From Paracyclopina nana (lineage: Eukaryota > Arthropoda > Copepoda > Cyclopoida > Cyclopettidae): a stretch of DNA of 64,000 bases. Shown here piece by piece: positions 1-11,873 of the stretch. Where the stretch lies: positions 14,644,501-14,708,500 of the forward strand of contig JAGUCH010000002.1 in assembly GCA_019096065.1 (NCBI GenBank), written 5' to 3'. Numbering within the stretch: position 1 is the first letter of the stretch; every line of letters starts with the position of its first letter. Under the pieces are notes generated by a model, which worked only from the letters and a program-made list of their open reading frames with translations, ran no database searches and was not told where the DNA came from. The position numbers were made by a program, and so were the translations under genes.

Positions 1-417
1 CGTTGGTCAAGTTAAGCGTATGCTGGCTAGGGATGACTAATCAATTTTGATTTGCCTTTGTTGAAGGGCCATCTTCCTACCTTCCTTTGGTTTAGTGGGT
101 CCTAACGTCAGGATGAGTCTTACCAGAGCCTTATATTATAAGTCTCTGAGTCTTACAGTAAAGAGACTGAATTAATGCCCTGTTCATGTACTCGCGATCC
201 TTCTAGGATTGACTAAACTAATGCATTGGAAAGAATTCACCGAAATGATAGACCTGGTAGAATGTTTTAGTCGGCCCTAGCAGGCCGGCTTTACTTGCAG
301 CAAGCCTCATCCTTACGTTAGGACACACTAAACCAAAGGAAGGTTGGAAGTTTGCCCTTGAACAAAGGCAAATCCAAATTGATTTAGTCAACCCTAGCCA
401 TTATGTGCTTAACCAAG
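1..417. repeat. long-armed inverted repeat (foldback/MITE-like)
   Basis: The first ~120 bases and the reverse complement of ~305-417 are the same sequence with scattered differences. Shared blocks on both arms include GGCTAGGG, GATTTGCCTTTGTT, CCTTCCTTTGGTTTAGTG and GTCCTAACGT. The arms are about 110 bases and the spacer about 190 bases. A foldback element or nonautonomous DNA transposon is the simplest reading. The left end may lie outside the window, so target duplications cannot be judged. No coding potential was seen inside. Confidence 0.7.
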
Positions 418-3400
418 ATGATCTATAATATAAGGTGACATACTAGCTGAGCTTCACTTCTATGAGCTGTCGGACTATACTGTGGTACCCCGTCTGACGA
501 AAAAAAATTGAACACTGTGAATTTTATCAATATTAACAATTTCATTTTTTGCCAGAGTTTCACAGAAAACGCCAAAATAGAGAGCTTTTGAGAAGTAAAA
601 AAAAACTAGCAACACTAACTTCAAAACAAAACAGTTTCAGCAAAAATTAGCCACATTGGATTTAAAGGAGTAGATGAGAAAAGTAGCAAAGATGCTGATA
701 GTAGCCCTTCCTGTTTTTAAAGCCTGGGCTGGAAAATTCAATGTTATTGAAGTTAAAGTTGATTATATTATAAATTGATAATCATATCAGAGCTAAAAAT
801 GCATTTAAAAATGAAAAATTCTTAGGGAATAATATTAGAAATCATTAGCTCCAGCATCTGCATTACTTTCTACTTTTGTTCCCTCATTTAGTGATAGCAG
901 CGCCGCCGCAGTTATGACGAACAGATTTCGTGATTTTATGTCTTTTTGTTCCGTCAAGAATAGCCTTGCGAGATGGGGCTGTGCTTAACTTGATCAATGC
1001 TCTTGCATTGATCAAAAGCTAACGACTGATCTTACGCTCACAGCGGCTCACTTAAGACAATTTTTGTCGCTATAGAATAACGAAAAATTTTCGTAAGACT
1101 GCTAAAGTTAAGACTGAATTTGTCGTTGTAGATGAACAGGGCATAATACCTTAACATACTTGATCTACTTTGTCAATTTGACGTCAGTCTTGATTTTTCA
1201 AACTTAAAAATCTTTCTACGCATCAAACTCAATTTGGCATTCGAATTCCTGTTTTCTTAATTTTTTATTCAAATTGGCTGTTGGCTCTAAATTAAGTAAC
1301 TTTGTAGCCCTGTTCACTTGCATTTATTATCAGCAAAATAACGCGCGATATCATGCTGATATTTGCTAATATCCGGTATATGTAAAATCATTTTTCAGAT
1401 TTAGATTTCATAATAAATATTAAATATTTTCAGTATTTCTCTCCGATATTTTGCCAAAATACGTATCAGACATAATAAGCAGGTGAACAGGCCCTTAACC
1501 TTTATGCTAGATATTTTATAGATAATATTCTAGATATTTTATGTTTTTTTCGGATCAGACTCTGATAGAACTGAGGGGACAAATTCACCTTAATCTAACT
1601 TGCGAAGATGTGAAGGTGTTGAGGTCGTTTCCCACGGAGATGGCCAAAACTTCGGGGGAATTGCTTTCGAGAATTCTCTCAAGTTTCGAGTGCGGTAGGC
1701 ATTTCGAGTTTTCGAGGCCTAAAGCGAATGAAGGAGACAGATGAAGAAGGAACAGCAGGCAGAAGCTACTACAAGGGACAAGTGCCATGTTTGCTTTCAC
1801 TCTCACGACTAGTGAGCGATCTGGTTGCTAAACTCGCTTTTCGCCCGCCTCTCAAAGCTTTCGGTTTGAGCCATAGAGCATTTTTACCCGCTCCAATTCC
1901 GGGCGTGGATGAAATGTGCAAATTCAATGCTAATCTATTGTAAAAACCTTTTGACTGAGCTCTTTTTTCCCCTTTTTGTAGCGCTTTTGAGCTTACCTAG
2001 CACCAATAAGGCATACAATTTTATAGAGAGAAGAGGAAAATAACCAGATTTGGATTTAAACGCTCTTGCAAACTTTGGGCATTTTCCAGATGCACAAGAC
2101 GCAAATTCGCTTCAAAATGCCATATCAAAATTTCCGCCCATTTTCCCATTCTGCAAATGGGTAGATTTCAAAAAAGGATGGCAAAAAGAACTTTTTCCTA
2201 CTAGCTTGAAATCCTTTGGCGAAAATAGTTCCATAAATGAAAATAAATATTTTTGCGCTGAGCCGCGCTTAATTTTGCGCGCGCACGGTAAGATGAATGG
2301 TTTATCTATGTATTGCACATTTAGGCCTCAAAGATGTAGATAGACGTAAATTACGATACGTTTGAAGTCTTGGCAGATTAGGGATCATCATGATAAATGC
2401 CCACGTTATATTGATCAATGCTTACAGATGGTACGAACGTATTCAACTGGAAAGCTACTACTTCTTCCTAAACACACCGAAACTACATAGAAGTACGCAT
2501 GCAGCGCTCGGTGCAAGTCATCAATCTTGCGCGCAATGGAGTAAACTTGCGTGACACGAATGTGCTATGTCGCTTCTAATCAGGATTATTCGAGTGATAT
2601 TGCGCGGCGCATCAACTCAATATGCATCCACAAAAGTTTTCCCCATTATTTTCCTGTTTATGCTACTATAAAGGATCTGGTTTCAAAAATGGCTCGATCG
2701 GACTCGAACCCCCGACCTCATGCGTCAGAACTAGGAGCCCAAACAATTGTGCCCTAATAATAATTTTGAAGCCCGCTCAAATTATCCGAGACTGAGTGAC
2801 AAAGCGGAGCCTCGTAGTTACATTCATGGTGTTATATAAAGCAGATTTTTAATGATTTTACAACGATATGCTTAAAGCAACTATGTGTAATCCATTTTGT
2901 GTGCGAGCCAATCGATCGAAGCCAACAAAGTTAGAGTAATGCCCACGAAATTGTGGTATTTTAGTATTCTTATGCACAGCGGATAAATATGTTGTTTGGG
3001 TGCGCATGAACAGAAAATGATCACCATGGAGTTTTAGAAATAATCCAATGTGCCTTATTGCCTTTTAGTTTTTAGCTCCTTTTTTTCTTGAAGCAACACA
3101 TTTTCTTGTCAGAATTAGGACTATATGCTGTAGACCTGATGTTTGAAACAAAGTTTGTTGCCAAAGATCAACTTTGTCAAAACTTTTTAGAAATAAATCA
3201 CCTTTGATTAGAAAGTTTCTGGGGAGCTAGCTTAAATGCTTATCTCATGTGTTCACAATTCTTTGAAACATCCTGAATAATTTGCAGTACGTGATTTAGC
3301 AGCACTTTTTGGTAGTACATTGCTATCTGGATTCCCTTGAGAGCTTAAGTGAGCTTACACTCAAACTTAAGAAGCTTTTTTGTAATAACAACGCCCTATT

Positions 3401-5886
3401 TGTCAAAATAAGCTGTCGCACACTGAAATATGATGGAAATTGTTGCTACACTTTGTAGGCACATGTAGCATATTTGACGAGAGTGCAACTTAATTACTTG
3501 ACACGTGACACAGACCGCATGCCTCTTTGTTATTATTACATTCTTCGCTTTATTTTGGGCATGATAATTACTTATTTCTTATCAATCTGCATCAAGAAAT
3601 CTTCATTCTTGGTGTTTTGCAACTAAGATGGCGCTACTGTAGAGTTGAAAAATTACCAGATGTGGACTTTTACGCCATGGGCGCTTTTTGGCATTTTTGG
3701 CCAAGAAATGGCGAAATAACCTTCTGGCGCATTAGTTCCGCTACCCCTGTGGTGTTTTGATCTCGAAGCAATACGCTCGAAGCGTTACTAATTCTGCCAC
3801 CATTTGGCATGTACGTAGATAATAATGTAGGCACACTCATGCTACTTACCAAAACGAGAGAGTTTTTACAAAAGCATGGTAGGAACATGTGACAGCCTCA
3901 AATTCCTTCTAGTTCAGCCAACCATGGCAAAATATGAGTCTCCCCTTGGTGATTAAATCACTTGGAAGGCTTTTTTTGAGTTTTTAGCAAAAGTGCTCTG
4001 CTTTTTGCTAAATGATTTTTAGTAAGGTTTTTCATTAGCTTTCATAAGCTGTACTAATAAATTAGATATAATAATTGGCTAGCATTAATTTTTAATCCAC
4101 TTCGTTGGCAACTTTTGCTACTTTTCGAATTATGAATAAATTGTAAATATTAATGTGGGCTGGCACAGAAAGCTAAAAGGCAAGGTTATAACCCAAACTT
4201 TCGTCAAACTGATTGATCTCATGGGAGGCTGCATTCTCGTAAAAAGAAAGGGAAATGGTAGAAGCTGGATAGCTTTTCAACTGCGCAGTTAGCACTCGGG
4301 TCATGTATAAAGGAAAAAGTTCAGTGCTAGTAGATATTTATTTATGTACTGACCAAATATAATTTTAGGCCAGCCTTTTTCGCAACTTTTTGGGCTTGTT
4401 CATATTGCCTTGCAAAAAGAACCGCACTCAAAGCAAACTACTAATCAAATTATTGCTAATTGAAGCTCCGCATTTACGATCGCCGTCATTTAGCGCTAAA
4501 AGTTACTAAAAATGCAAAATAGAGGGCGTATCAACCCTCGTGCAAACTCACGGCAACATTTTCGCGCAAAAACTTAGAGGGCGGAGCTTAACATAGGATC
4601 CAGAGGTGGCAATTTGAATTAGCTGTCAAACTGGCATTTTTATCAATTAATCAACAGAATCGTACTGCAGCACTGATCAAATTGAGACCTTCCTTACAAA
4701 AGTTTGGGCGATTTTAAAAGCAAGTTCGAGCTCAAAATCTGTTCTTTAGTTCCAAATGGCATTTTTTCAATGTTTTCTGACCCAGAGGCTTGAATTTTGG
4801 GTGTTTTGTTTCATTGACTTTTCAAATAGAGCAATGACTCCAACAGAATCTTCTAAAATGCCTATTAAGTGGGCTCCATAAATCCTAGATCGAGGTCATT
4901 TTCGATCCGTCTATTCTACTTAGTGCAAGCTGCTGGGAAGAAACTGCCGCTAAAAATTAGCACGATCGTCTCTGATATGTAGCATGTATGGGCCAATCGA
5001 CCTGAATTCTGACCAATTTTTACGAAAATGGTACCAAAATGATCACCATTAATCAAGGATCTTACGTATCAGAATGACAATAAGTGAAATCAATGAATTC
5101 TCAAAAAAAAATTTTGGCTTTTTGTTTATGTTTGATGACATCACATCTGCAAATGCTTTTAGCGCCATCTGTTGCAGGCCTTTCAACTAAAATGTTGAGT
5201 TTGACGGCGATCGTAATTACGGAGGTTTTTTTCGATTCAACAGTGCAGACTATTTTATCATCTAAAAGGATTGCTGAAAAACCCAAAACTAAGGCTTGAA
5301 ATAGATAATTGCACGACTTATAAAAATAGAGCACAGTTTGAAGCTTGGATAAAAAGCAGAGCTGCAGTTAGAGTGTGATGATCAATGGAGGTTCTGGGTG
5401 TTGCAAGTGAAGCTTCCGTTGCTATTAATAGAAAGGAGAGAGAAACGCTCACACCAAGGCTCATGCCTCATTAATGCCTCAGTACCCACAAAGGTTTACC
5501 ACTACTGCACTTTTCAACTATTTTTAGAAGAATTATGAATGTTTCACTCCGCTCAAATGATCGGAGGCGGCTGAACACTGCTGACTTGAACACCTACCTT
5601 AAAATAAAAAAAGCAAGGTAAAAATAGCAAATACTCAAGGTTAGCATTCTAAGAGTGTCGTTCAAGACAGTTTGTTTAAAGTCAGATTGGGCATCAAAAA
5701 GGATTTTTTCATCATCATATATACATTGATTTATATAGTATATTCCACATAGTATATAGTAGTACTGTAACACATTTCCAGTTTTCAAACTTGTTTTCCC
5801 CTTGTGTAGTTCGTCTATGGGTGTTTCCCCTTATTTATATCAAGTTTTCAAGTTGTTGCTAAGTTGGGACGCATCATATTGGCAAA
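418..5886. other. intergenic, no supported gene
   Basis: AT-rich DNA with only short open frames (all under 100 codons) on both strands. None shows a recognisable domain, a credible splice pattern or coding-like composition. It contains one dispersed-repeat copy (about 3625-3735) and a weak tRNA-like B-box relic near 2694-2757. Nothing else could be supported. Confidence 0.6.
3625..3735 (-). repeat. copy of the AGATGGCGCCA dispersed repeat family
   Basis: It begins AAGATGGCGCTACTGTAG. A diverged form of the family's inner motif (CCAGATGTGGACTTTT, compare CCAGAAGTGGAT) follows, then a tract with TTTTTGGCATTTTTGG and a closing TTCTGGCGCATTAG. Order and spacing match the copies near 6421-6652, 9000-9106, 59990-60074 and 60665-60803, here in the opposite orientation to most of them. 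Confidence 0.5.
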
Positions 5887-7253
5887 ATGGCTGCTAGCTC
5901 TGACACAAAATTAGGCAATGTGGCCATCATTGGCTCTGGTTTGGTTGGCAAAAGCTGGGCCATGATTTTCGCCAGCGTTGGCTACTCAGTCAAGCTGTTT
6001 GACGTGGACAAAAGCCAGGTGGACAAGGCTCTGGAAAACATCGCACTTGAGGTGGATCAATTTGAAAAGGATGGAGTTTTGCGTGGTTGCCTCTCGGCAT
6101 CTGAGCAAAAACTGAAGATTTCAGGGACCTCAGACTTGGCAGATTGCTTGCAGGTGCTCATCTTTAAAAGTGATTAATTTGTAGCTGTAGTTAAATCATT
6201 GCATTTAGGGCGCCATCTACGTTCAAGAGTGCGTTCCTGAAAACCTCGAGCTGAAAAGGAAGGTGTGGCAGCAAATTGATCTCCTGGTCGCCAATCCCAA
6301 TACAATCATGGCCAGCTCATCGTCTTGCATTGTCCCGAGCAAAATATCTGATTGCCTGACGCATCGTGATCAATTCATAATTGCTCACCCTGTAAGCTAC
6401 AATTACTTTTAAGACAACTTTGGATGGCGCCACCATCGCCATCGATGCCAGAAGTGGATTTGCTCTCTTCTTGAATTTTGGCATTTTACACAAGTGAAGG
6501 GGGAAATTGGCTCTTTCACGCCTGGTCACTGTTACAATTTCCGAAGAAACCAGATTGGAGTGGACTCTTCCAGGCAATCGCCGGTGTAAAATACCAAAAA
6601 AGATAGTATAGACATATATCCACTTCTGGTATTGTAAAGTGGCGCCATCTTAGCGAAAGTGATCAAATTATCCCATCTTTATCCAGATTTAGTATATTTT
6701 AATGCGATTTTAGGTCAATCCGCCGTACCATGCTCCCATGGTCGAATTGGTGCCAGCATCATGGACTCGTCAAGACATCCGTGATGCTGCCAGGTCAACC
6801 ATGACCTCCATAGGACAAGTGCCAGTCTCACTGACGAGAGAGGTGCCCGGCTTTGTCCTCAACCGAATGCAATATGCTCTGCTGAACGAGTGCTTTCGTC
6901 TCATTCTGGATGATGTCGTCTCCGCGGATGACCTCGACGTTGTCATGCGCGATGGCCTTGGCCTTCGATACGCGTTCATGGGTCCCATGGAAACAATCCA
7001 CTTGAACGCCCTTGGCGTGCGCAAGTACTGCGAAACATATGGCGAAACGATCTACAACGTCTCTTCTGATATGGGCGAGACTCCCAAAGCTTGGCTCATG
7101 AGGAGTGATGAGGAGAAAGCTGCCATCGAGAAGATAAACGAGCAAATGACTCAGTTGATCCCACTGAGCCAACACGGAGAAAGATGCCTGCGCCGTGATC
7201 GCAATTTGGCAGCTTTGGCCAAGCTCAAGCGTGAACTTCGCGATAAGCAATAA
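5887..7253 (+). CDS. CRYL1: lambda-crystallin homologue / L-gulonate 3-dehydrogenase
   Basis: Three exons, 5887-6153, 6209-6391 and 6714-7253, with GT-AG introns, give 329 residues (human CRYL1 is about 319). The N-terminus has the Rossmann dinucleotide motif G-S-G-L-V-G at residues 16-21. Exon 2 carries the conserved QECVPE and S-S-S-S-C segments. The exon 2/3 junction rebuilds the catalytic HPVNPPY block at about residue 149. Exon 3 has GFVLNRMQYAL and the helical C-terminal dimer domain. In the family this cytosolic, NAD-dependent enzyme oxidises L-gulonate in the glucuronate/pentose pathway. The start is the first ATG (GGCAAAATGG). A polyadenylation signal AATAAA (7249-7254) overlaps the stop. 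Intron 2 holds a MITE. No splice acceptor lies next to the ATG, unlike the operon-like genes further right. Confidence 0.93.
6421..6652. repeat. MITE with AGATGGCGCCA-type inverted ends, inside CRYL1 intron 2
   Basis: The left end reads GGATGGCGCCACC followed by GCCAGAAGTGGAT. The right end reads ATCCACTTCTGGTATT followed by AAAGTGGCGCCATCTT. These are inverted copies of each other, so the whole intron insert is a short terminal-inverted-repeat element. It fills most of the 322-base intron. No target duplication was established. Confidence 0.7.
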
Positions 7254-9424
7254 ATAAGCCTCGATCTTGGCATATAAATACTATTGTATTTGTACTCCAT
7301 GCGTTTTCTCTTTAGCTAGGAGTCCAGGGCAGGTACAGCTGTGCAATGCCGACTCGGATTATTTGAGCGCTAAATAAGAACGCCCATTTACTCTCTATAA
7401 TTAATTCTTAGTTTAAAAAGGCTTATTGCCTTTTTTCGGCCTGGATCGAGAGATTTCATTTGGGTGTTTTGACGCAACCACTTTAAAGCGGAGAAAAATG
7501 CCTAAAGTGGATTTTTTCGCTATTTCCGCCTTCCTGGCACTCAAAATACCTTAAAGAGCGACACACCTTATACTTTATAATGTGTGTCACTCGATGAAAT
7601 AAGACGTCAGAGCTTTTATATATGTGAAGCTGAATAAACTGAGACGAATAGGTAAACTGAATTATACCTACTACATGCGAAAATTGCTTTCCATCATATA
7701 AAAAGTCCAAAAATGTGATTTCCTATAGCTACGCCGCTGCATTAAAACTAGCTCTATTTTCACAATTAATAGGGGGCGCTATTTACCCTCGACGACAGGG
7801 ACCATATATGCTTATAGTATAGGAGTTGCCAGCTTTCTTATGAAAAACGCTTCGCTCGGCTTCGGCTCGCTCAAATGTATGCATTTTGGCATAGATACAC
7901 AGCGTGGAAATGCATCGTATTTTCTGTCATCGAACTCGTAAAATAACCCAAAGTATGATATGTGATGAAGTTGCACGTTACGAGCACGAATGGAGCATTC
8001 AATCATACAAAAAATCATGCGTTGGGTTCGTGCTCTCTCCTTAATTCTATTCGGTTTTTGGTTGATGTAAAGTTAAAGCAAGGTATTATTTTTAGCTTGA
8101 ACATGTGATAAGTACTTTTTAATGGCAAGACGAAAAAAATAGTTACTTTGAACCTTGCCTCTATTTTTAGCCTTAAAAAGCACAAAAACAATTTTCTTGA
8201 GCAAGATTTTCCTTTTGTAAACGATGTCACAATTAACAATACAAAAAATAGCTAAGTAATAGCTATGTAAGGGTTATTGAAATTTTACAAGTCTGTTTTT
8301 TTTAATCATTACAACTGAGAATGACATATATTGAATAAATTATGTAACTATTGCTATAAATATTACGTCAAAATGAAATCTCACTTGTTTTTCACTGTTG
8401 GAAAACACGTGCATTTTTCGTGATCCTAGTTTTATTATTTCACTTTTTTCCCCAAACATCTCCGCTATTAATAATTCGTCCCCTTATGAACTGCACAGCA
8501 AAATGCAACTCCTTTTTTGGCTCGATTTATTGACAATCTACTATACATGCATGGGTTTTTTGCTACATTTCGACTTGTTTTTGGGTACAAAGTTTGTGCT
8601 GCTATGAATGTGCTTTGGGTGCAAAGAGCAAAATTCTGGATGAATCTCGATACGAAGAAGGAAATTTGAATGCGTGAGCTCATTTGCTCCCACAAAATGT
8701 ACTGCTTACAACTATCTGCATAAAAATCCAAGGAACAATTTCGAAGACAAATTTCCGCCAAAAAATCATAGCTAAATAAAATCGATGTCACTCAATTATA
8801 TACAAAATTCGTGATCATCCACGAGATTTATGGCCAAAAGCATGTCACGTCTGCACGAAAACAACACGTCTACTACAAGCGCTACAACTTCTGTATTTCA
8901 TGACAGATTGTCCCTCCCTTTACGGAGTAATTTCATCTAAGTATATACCTTTTAGCGGTAGCAATTCGCAAGATTTGCTCTGACAAAAGTTGCTTATGTG
9001 ACCAAACAATTATCGCCAAACAACGTCCAAAAATGCCAAAAAGTATCAACAGCTGAAAAAATCCACTTCTGGTATTGCTTACTCACTCAACAGTGGCGCC
9101 ATCTAGAGTGGTAGCGGAAAAACGCTCTAACTAAATGTCTATATTAATAACAGATAATTGTGGGACAATCTGCAGTTGCACTTTTGAAGTCATTCGAAAA
9201 TAGTGTGATTACACGATGTAAAAAAATGATGAAAATGGCCTAAATTCCTCTGCATATCCGATATGAATGCGCATACCAAATGCGAAAGCTCCACTTATTC
9301 CATGATGTTCTGGAGACAAGTACAATAGGACAAATCACTGAATTTTGAATGGAGCAAAGTGCAAAGATTCACTGTAATGCACGCAGCTCATGAGCGCACG
9401 ACCTTTGACAGCCATCACACGATC
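7254..9424. other. intergenic, no supported gene
   Basis: About 2.2 kb of AT-rich DNA. The longest open frame (107 codons, minus, 8468-8791) has an unremarkable translation with no family resemblance and no splice or promoter support. A degraded repeat trace lies near 7495 and a clearer family copy at 9000-9106. Confidence 0.6.
9000..9106 (+). repeat. copy of the AGATGGCGCCA dispersed repeat family (half copy)
   Basis: It contains AAAAATGCCAAAAAGTATC, then AAAATCCACTTCTGGTATTG, then CAGTGGCGCCATCTAGAG, the same three blocks in the same order as at 59990-60074. The matching opposite end is not obvious, so this is probably a truncated or half element. Confidence 0.6.
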
Positions 9425-9434
9425 GCATATAAGC
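9425..9434 (+). promoter_or_regulatory. TATA box of the 9509 gene
   Basis: A canonical CATATAAGC sits about 80 bases upstream of the first ATG of the following gene. The start site would then fall near 9455-9460 and leave a ~50-base leader. It is the clearest core promoter seen in the window. Inferred from motif and spacing only. Confidence 0.5.
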
Positions 9435-9508
9435 TTCGGCAAATGTCAACTTGAGCCCAGAACACTTTTGACTTCGTCGTGAGCACACAGAAATTCATAA
9501 CAGGCAAA

Positions 9509-10030
9509 ATGATCCTTGACAGGCCTCAAGTCATTGACCATTGCAACCATAAAGGAAAAGTGAAAGTTCAAGGCAAAAGCTCTTCGTCAGTGCTTGGCAC
9601 TGTGTACAAATTCTGCCTGATTTGTGTGGTGGAGACTTTAAAGTTGATTGGTGAAACGTTGCTCCATCAAGTGATGGCAGAGGAGAACAGGAATCACTTG
9701 GCAGCTTCTTCATCCAGAAGGGAAAGCAGCCCGCCAATGCCACGCAGAACCAAATCCAAAGTGATCAAAATCAACAAGGCTTGGCTGAAGAAATCCCTCA
9801 GTGGAAGGAAATCACCACCTAATGCTGCCTCCATTTCCAACAACAGTAATGGTGCCAATGAAGCCGAAGCTCCAATTGGAAGCAATTCCGGATCTAAAAC
9901 GATGGCCGCTCATTTTCACCGATTTGGCCGCTCGCTGAACCTCAGTCGACGCTACCTTGGCCGACGCCATTCCTACCCTCCATTCCGATCTCGGTTGGAA
10001 CGAGTGCTGGAGGAGCCGGAATTTGAATAA
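9509..10030 (+). CDS. small basic protein, unknown function, single exon
   Basis: A 173-residue frame starts at the ATG in CAAAATGATC. The frame is open slightly upstream but without another ATG. I do not recognise the family. Residues about 26-50 form a hydrophobic stretch (VLGTVYKFCLICVVETLKLI), followed by a Ser/Pro/Lys/Arg-rich disordered region with several K-x-W-L-K-K-like basic patches. The tail is Arg-rich with repeated RR-Y-LGRR and SRLERVLEEPEFE at the end. There is no intron. It has a TATA box upstream and AATAAA at 10191-10196, about 160 bases after the stop, which supports a real transcript. A lineage-specific membrane-associated or nucleic-acid-binding protein is possible but not shown. 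Confidence 0.6.
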   Translation: MILDRPQVIDHCNHKGKVKVQGKSSSSVLGTVYKFCLICVVETLKLIGETLLHQVMAEENRNHLAASSSRRESSPPMPRRTKSKVIKINKAWLKKSLSGRKSPPNAASISNNSNGANEAEAPIGSNSGSKTMAAHFHRFGRSLNLSRRYLGRRHSYPPFRSRLERVLEEPEFE

Positions 10031-10920
10031 TATCTGCTGTACCATATATCATCTCACTTAATTTGACCAAGACTGGCTGTGACTTTTCAGTTTGTGTTCA
10101 TACTATACATACATATCATCATCAACTATATCATTATCATATACATACGTATGATATGCTTGCGAATAAGTTATTCATCTATGTCAAGAAAATAAAAGAG
10201 CATTTTGCCTTAACACTGAATTATGATTTATCACGAGGAAAAGTCTACATTTTTTAAGCAGAAAAAAATCAGTTGATTCGTTATTTTTGAGCTCCTAGCG
10301 AGACAGCTTTTTTATTATTTTGGGAAAGAGCTGTAGATAAGAAGAAAAATTCTACTTGTTTCTATTTAAATTCAATTATCTGTAAGATTATTGTCTATGT
10401 CAATTAGGCTACATGCTACTCACTTTCGGATAACTCTTTTTGAGCGACTACGAGAGTTTCTTCTGACATTTTTTCATCTTAGTAAGCTTCAAGCACTACA
10501 AGCTGTTAAAATTAAGACAGAGATGCATTGCTAATTGAACGCTTAAGTTTTTTAAGTATCATTTTTTGCTCCAATCTTTAACCAGTTGCAAGGCCTAAAG
10601 CAAAAGTAAGCACAAACTTAGTTAAGATCTCAATTATAAAAGGGTATGTTTCCGAATGAGGTCTCATTAGAAAATACATAAAATTATAGAATTAATTAAA
10701 TTAAATTATATAATTAATGTAGTTAAAATATAGAATTAATTTAATTAAATTATATAATTAATGAAATTAAATTATAGAATTAATTGGGGCGGGCCGAAGG
10801 CCCGCCCCCCACATTTCGCTGTGACCTATGTCGTGATCAAATTTCCAGACAGGAAACTGTACCAGGAAACCGTACCAGGATATCGACCAGGAAGTAAATT
10901 GTGATCCAGAAAAATGGAAA
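10031..10920. repeat. 3' flank and AT-rich simple sequence with a GC-rich hairpin
   Basis: Between 10670 and 10785 the DNA is a repetitive run of AATTAAATTA and TATAATTAAT words. It ends abruptly in a GC-rich palindrome at about 10786-10812 (arm GGGCGGGCC, loop GAA, arm GGCCCGCCC). The following ~75 bases, from ACATTTCGCTGTGACC to CAGGAAACCGTACC, recur at 11188-11256. Confidence 0.55.
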
Positions 10921-10924
10921 AATA

Positions 10925-11003
10925 TATCTGACCTGAGCCGGATTCGAACCTGGTACAGTCTGATCTACAGCCAGACACTCTACCATTGAGCCACCTAAGA
11001 CAC
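10925..11003 (-). pseudogene. tRNA-like sequence (GUA, Tyr-like), probably a relic or SINE head
   Basis: On the minus strand a D-arm (GGCTCAATGGTAGAGT), a five-pair anticodon arm TCTGG/TCAGA with loop CTGTAGA (anticodon GTA) and a T-loop GGTTCGAATCC occur at correct spacing. The acceptor strands do not pair (about three mismatches), the T stem has two mismatches and there is no intron, which eukaryotic tRNA-Tyr normally has. It is therefore more likely a tRNA-derived relic than a working gene. A T-run follows about 13 bases downstream. Confidence 0.5.
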
Positions 11004-11076
11004 ACACTGTACTATCATTTTATCTGCTACTTTATTGAGCACATTAGGGTAGGCTGTAGGCTGTAATTGGGGGTTG

Positions 11077-11330
11077 GCTACTTTTTTGCTTAGATATGCG
11101 GCATCAAAATAAAAATTCTGATTTTTTCCTGTAAACTTTTTCATAAGTGACATATTTTTTACAGTGGGGGGCGGGCCGAAGGCCCGCCCCCCACATTTCG
11201 CTGTGACCTATGTCGCGATCCAATTTCCAGACAGTAAACTGTACCAGGAAACCGTACATTTTATGCATAAATTGTGTGAGTTTCGGCCGTTTTTGTGTAG
11301 TTGGTTGGATGGAAAAGGATAAAGCGAGTT
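11077..11330. repeat. dispersed repeat shared with 37498-37680
   Basis: The words GGCTACTTTTTTGCTTAGA, CAAAATAAAAATTCTGA and AAGTGACATATTTTTTACAG recur in order at 37498-37585. TTATGCATAAATTGTGTGAG with GGCCGTTTTTGTGTAG recurs at 37627-37665, inside the hAT-type element there. In this copy a second GC-rich hairpin unit (about 11166-11256) interrupts the match, so it is a diverged relative carrying an insertion. Confidence 0.6.
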
Positions 11331-11739
11331 GCGATTTGGGGAAAAATGTTCTGAGCGAGTTTGAGATGACAATTTTGAATATTCAGCTGTTTAACTTTGG
11401 CCAATTTTTGCTTTTCTAGTTTTAGCTCGTTTGACTTTTGAGCTCACAAAAAATTGCTTCCGAATTTTTTGAATTCCCCTTAATATTTATCAAGCAAATT
11501 CAAGCTAAATGCTTATTTAGGACCTTTCCATGTGCTTGTTCAAAAAATAAAACTGAAAAATGGTTTTTGATGGTACAAAAAAATTGGTCTTTGGCAAGTA
11601 GCAATAGAAGTAAACAAAGTAAGTAAACATCCAGTACGTAAAAAGTAAACAAAAACATAAATAAACAATGAAAACGGTCTTGCAAAAACGGTTTTGCGTG
11701 GTACATTTTTTGTACCTCAAAACCAAAAGTGAGCACATA

Positions 11740-11812
11740 GAAAGGACCCTAGTCTGAATCGAGTTTGCCTTTCAAGTTGCCCGAGTCGAGTTGGAACTTG
11801 TTCCATCACTAG
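11740..11812. mobile_element. half copy of the neighbouring hAT-like element
   Basis: It carries the right-end sequence of the element at 11874-12181 (CGAGTCGAGTTGGAACTTG then TTCCATCACTAG) but no left end. It looks like a fragment left by rearrangement or a solo end. Confidence 0.4.
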
Positions 11813-11873
11813 TGTGACGTCAATCAGTTACAGTTGGTAATAGCAGTGCCGTTAATAGTACAGCTCTGGGTTA

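Noticed and set aside
2694-2757. Minus-strand tRNA-like stretch with GGTTCGAGTCC
   Set aside because: Only the T-loop word is good; the anticodon stem, T stem and acceptor do not pair, so it is at best a SINE or tRNA remnant.
5887-7250. Long minus-strand frames across CRYL1 exon 3 (6770-7024 and 6828-7250)
   Set aside because: Antisense shadows of the real exon.
8468-8791. 107-codon minus-strand frame
   Set aside because: Atypical composition, no family resemblance, no splice or promoter signals; likely chance.
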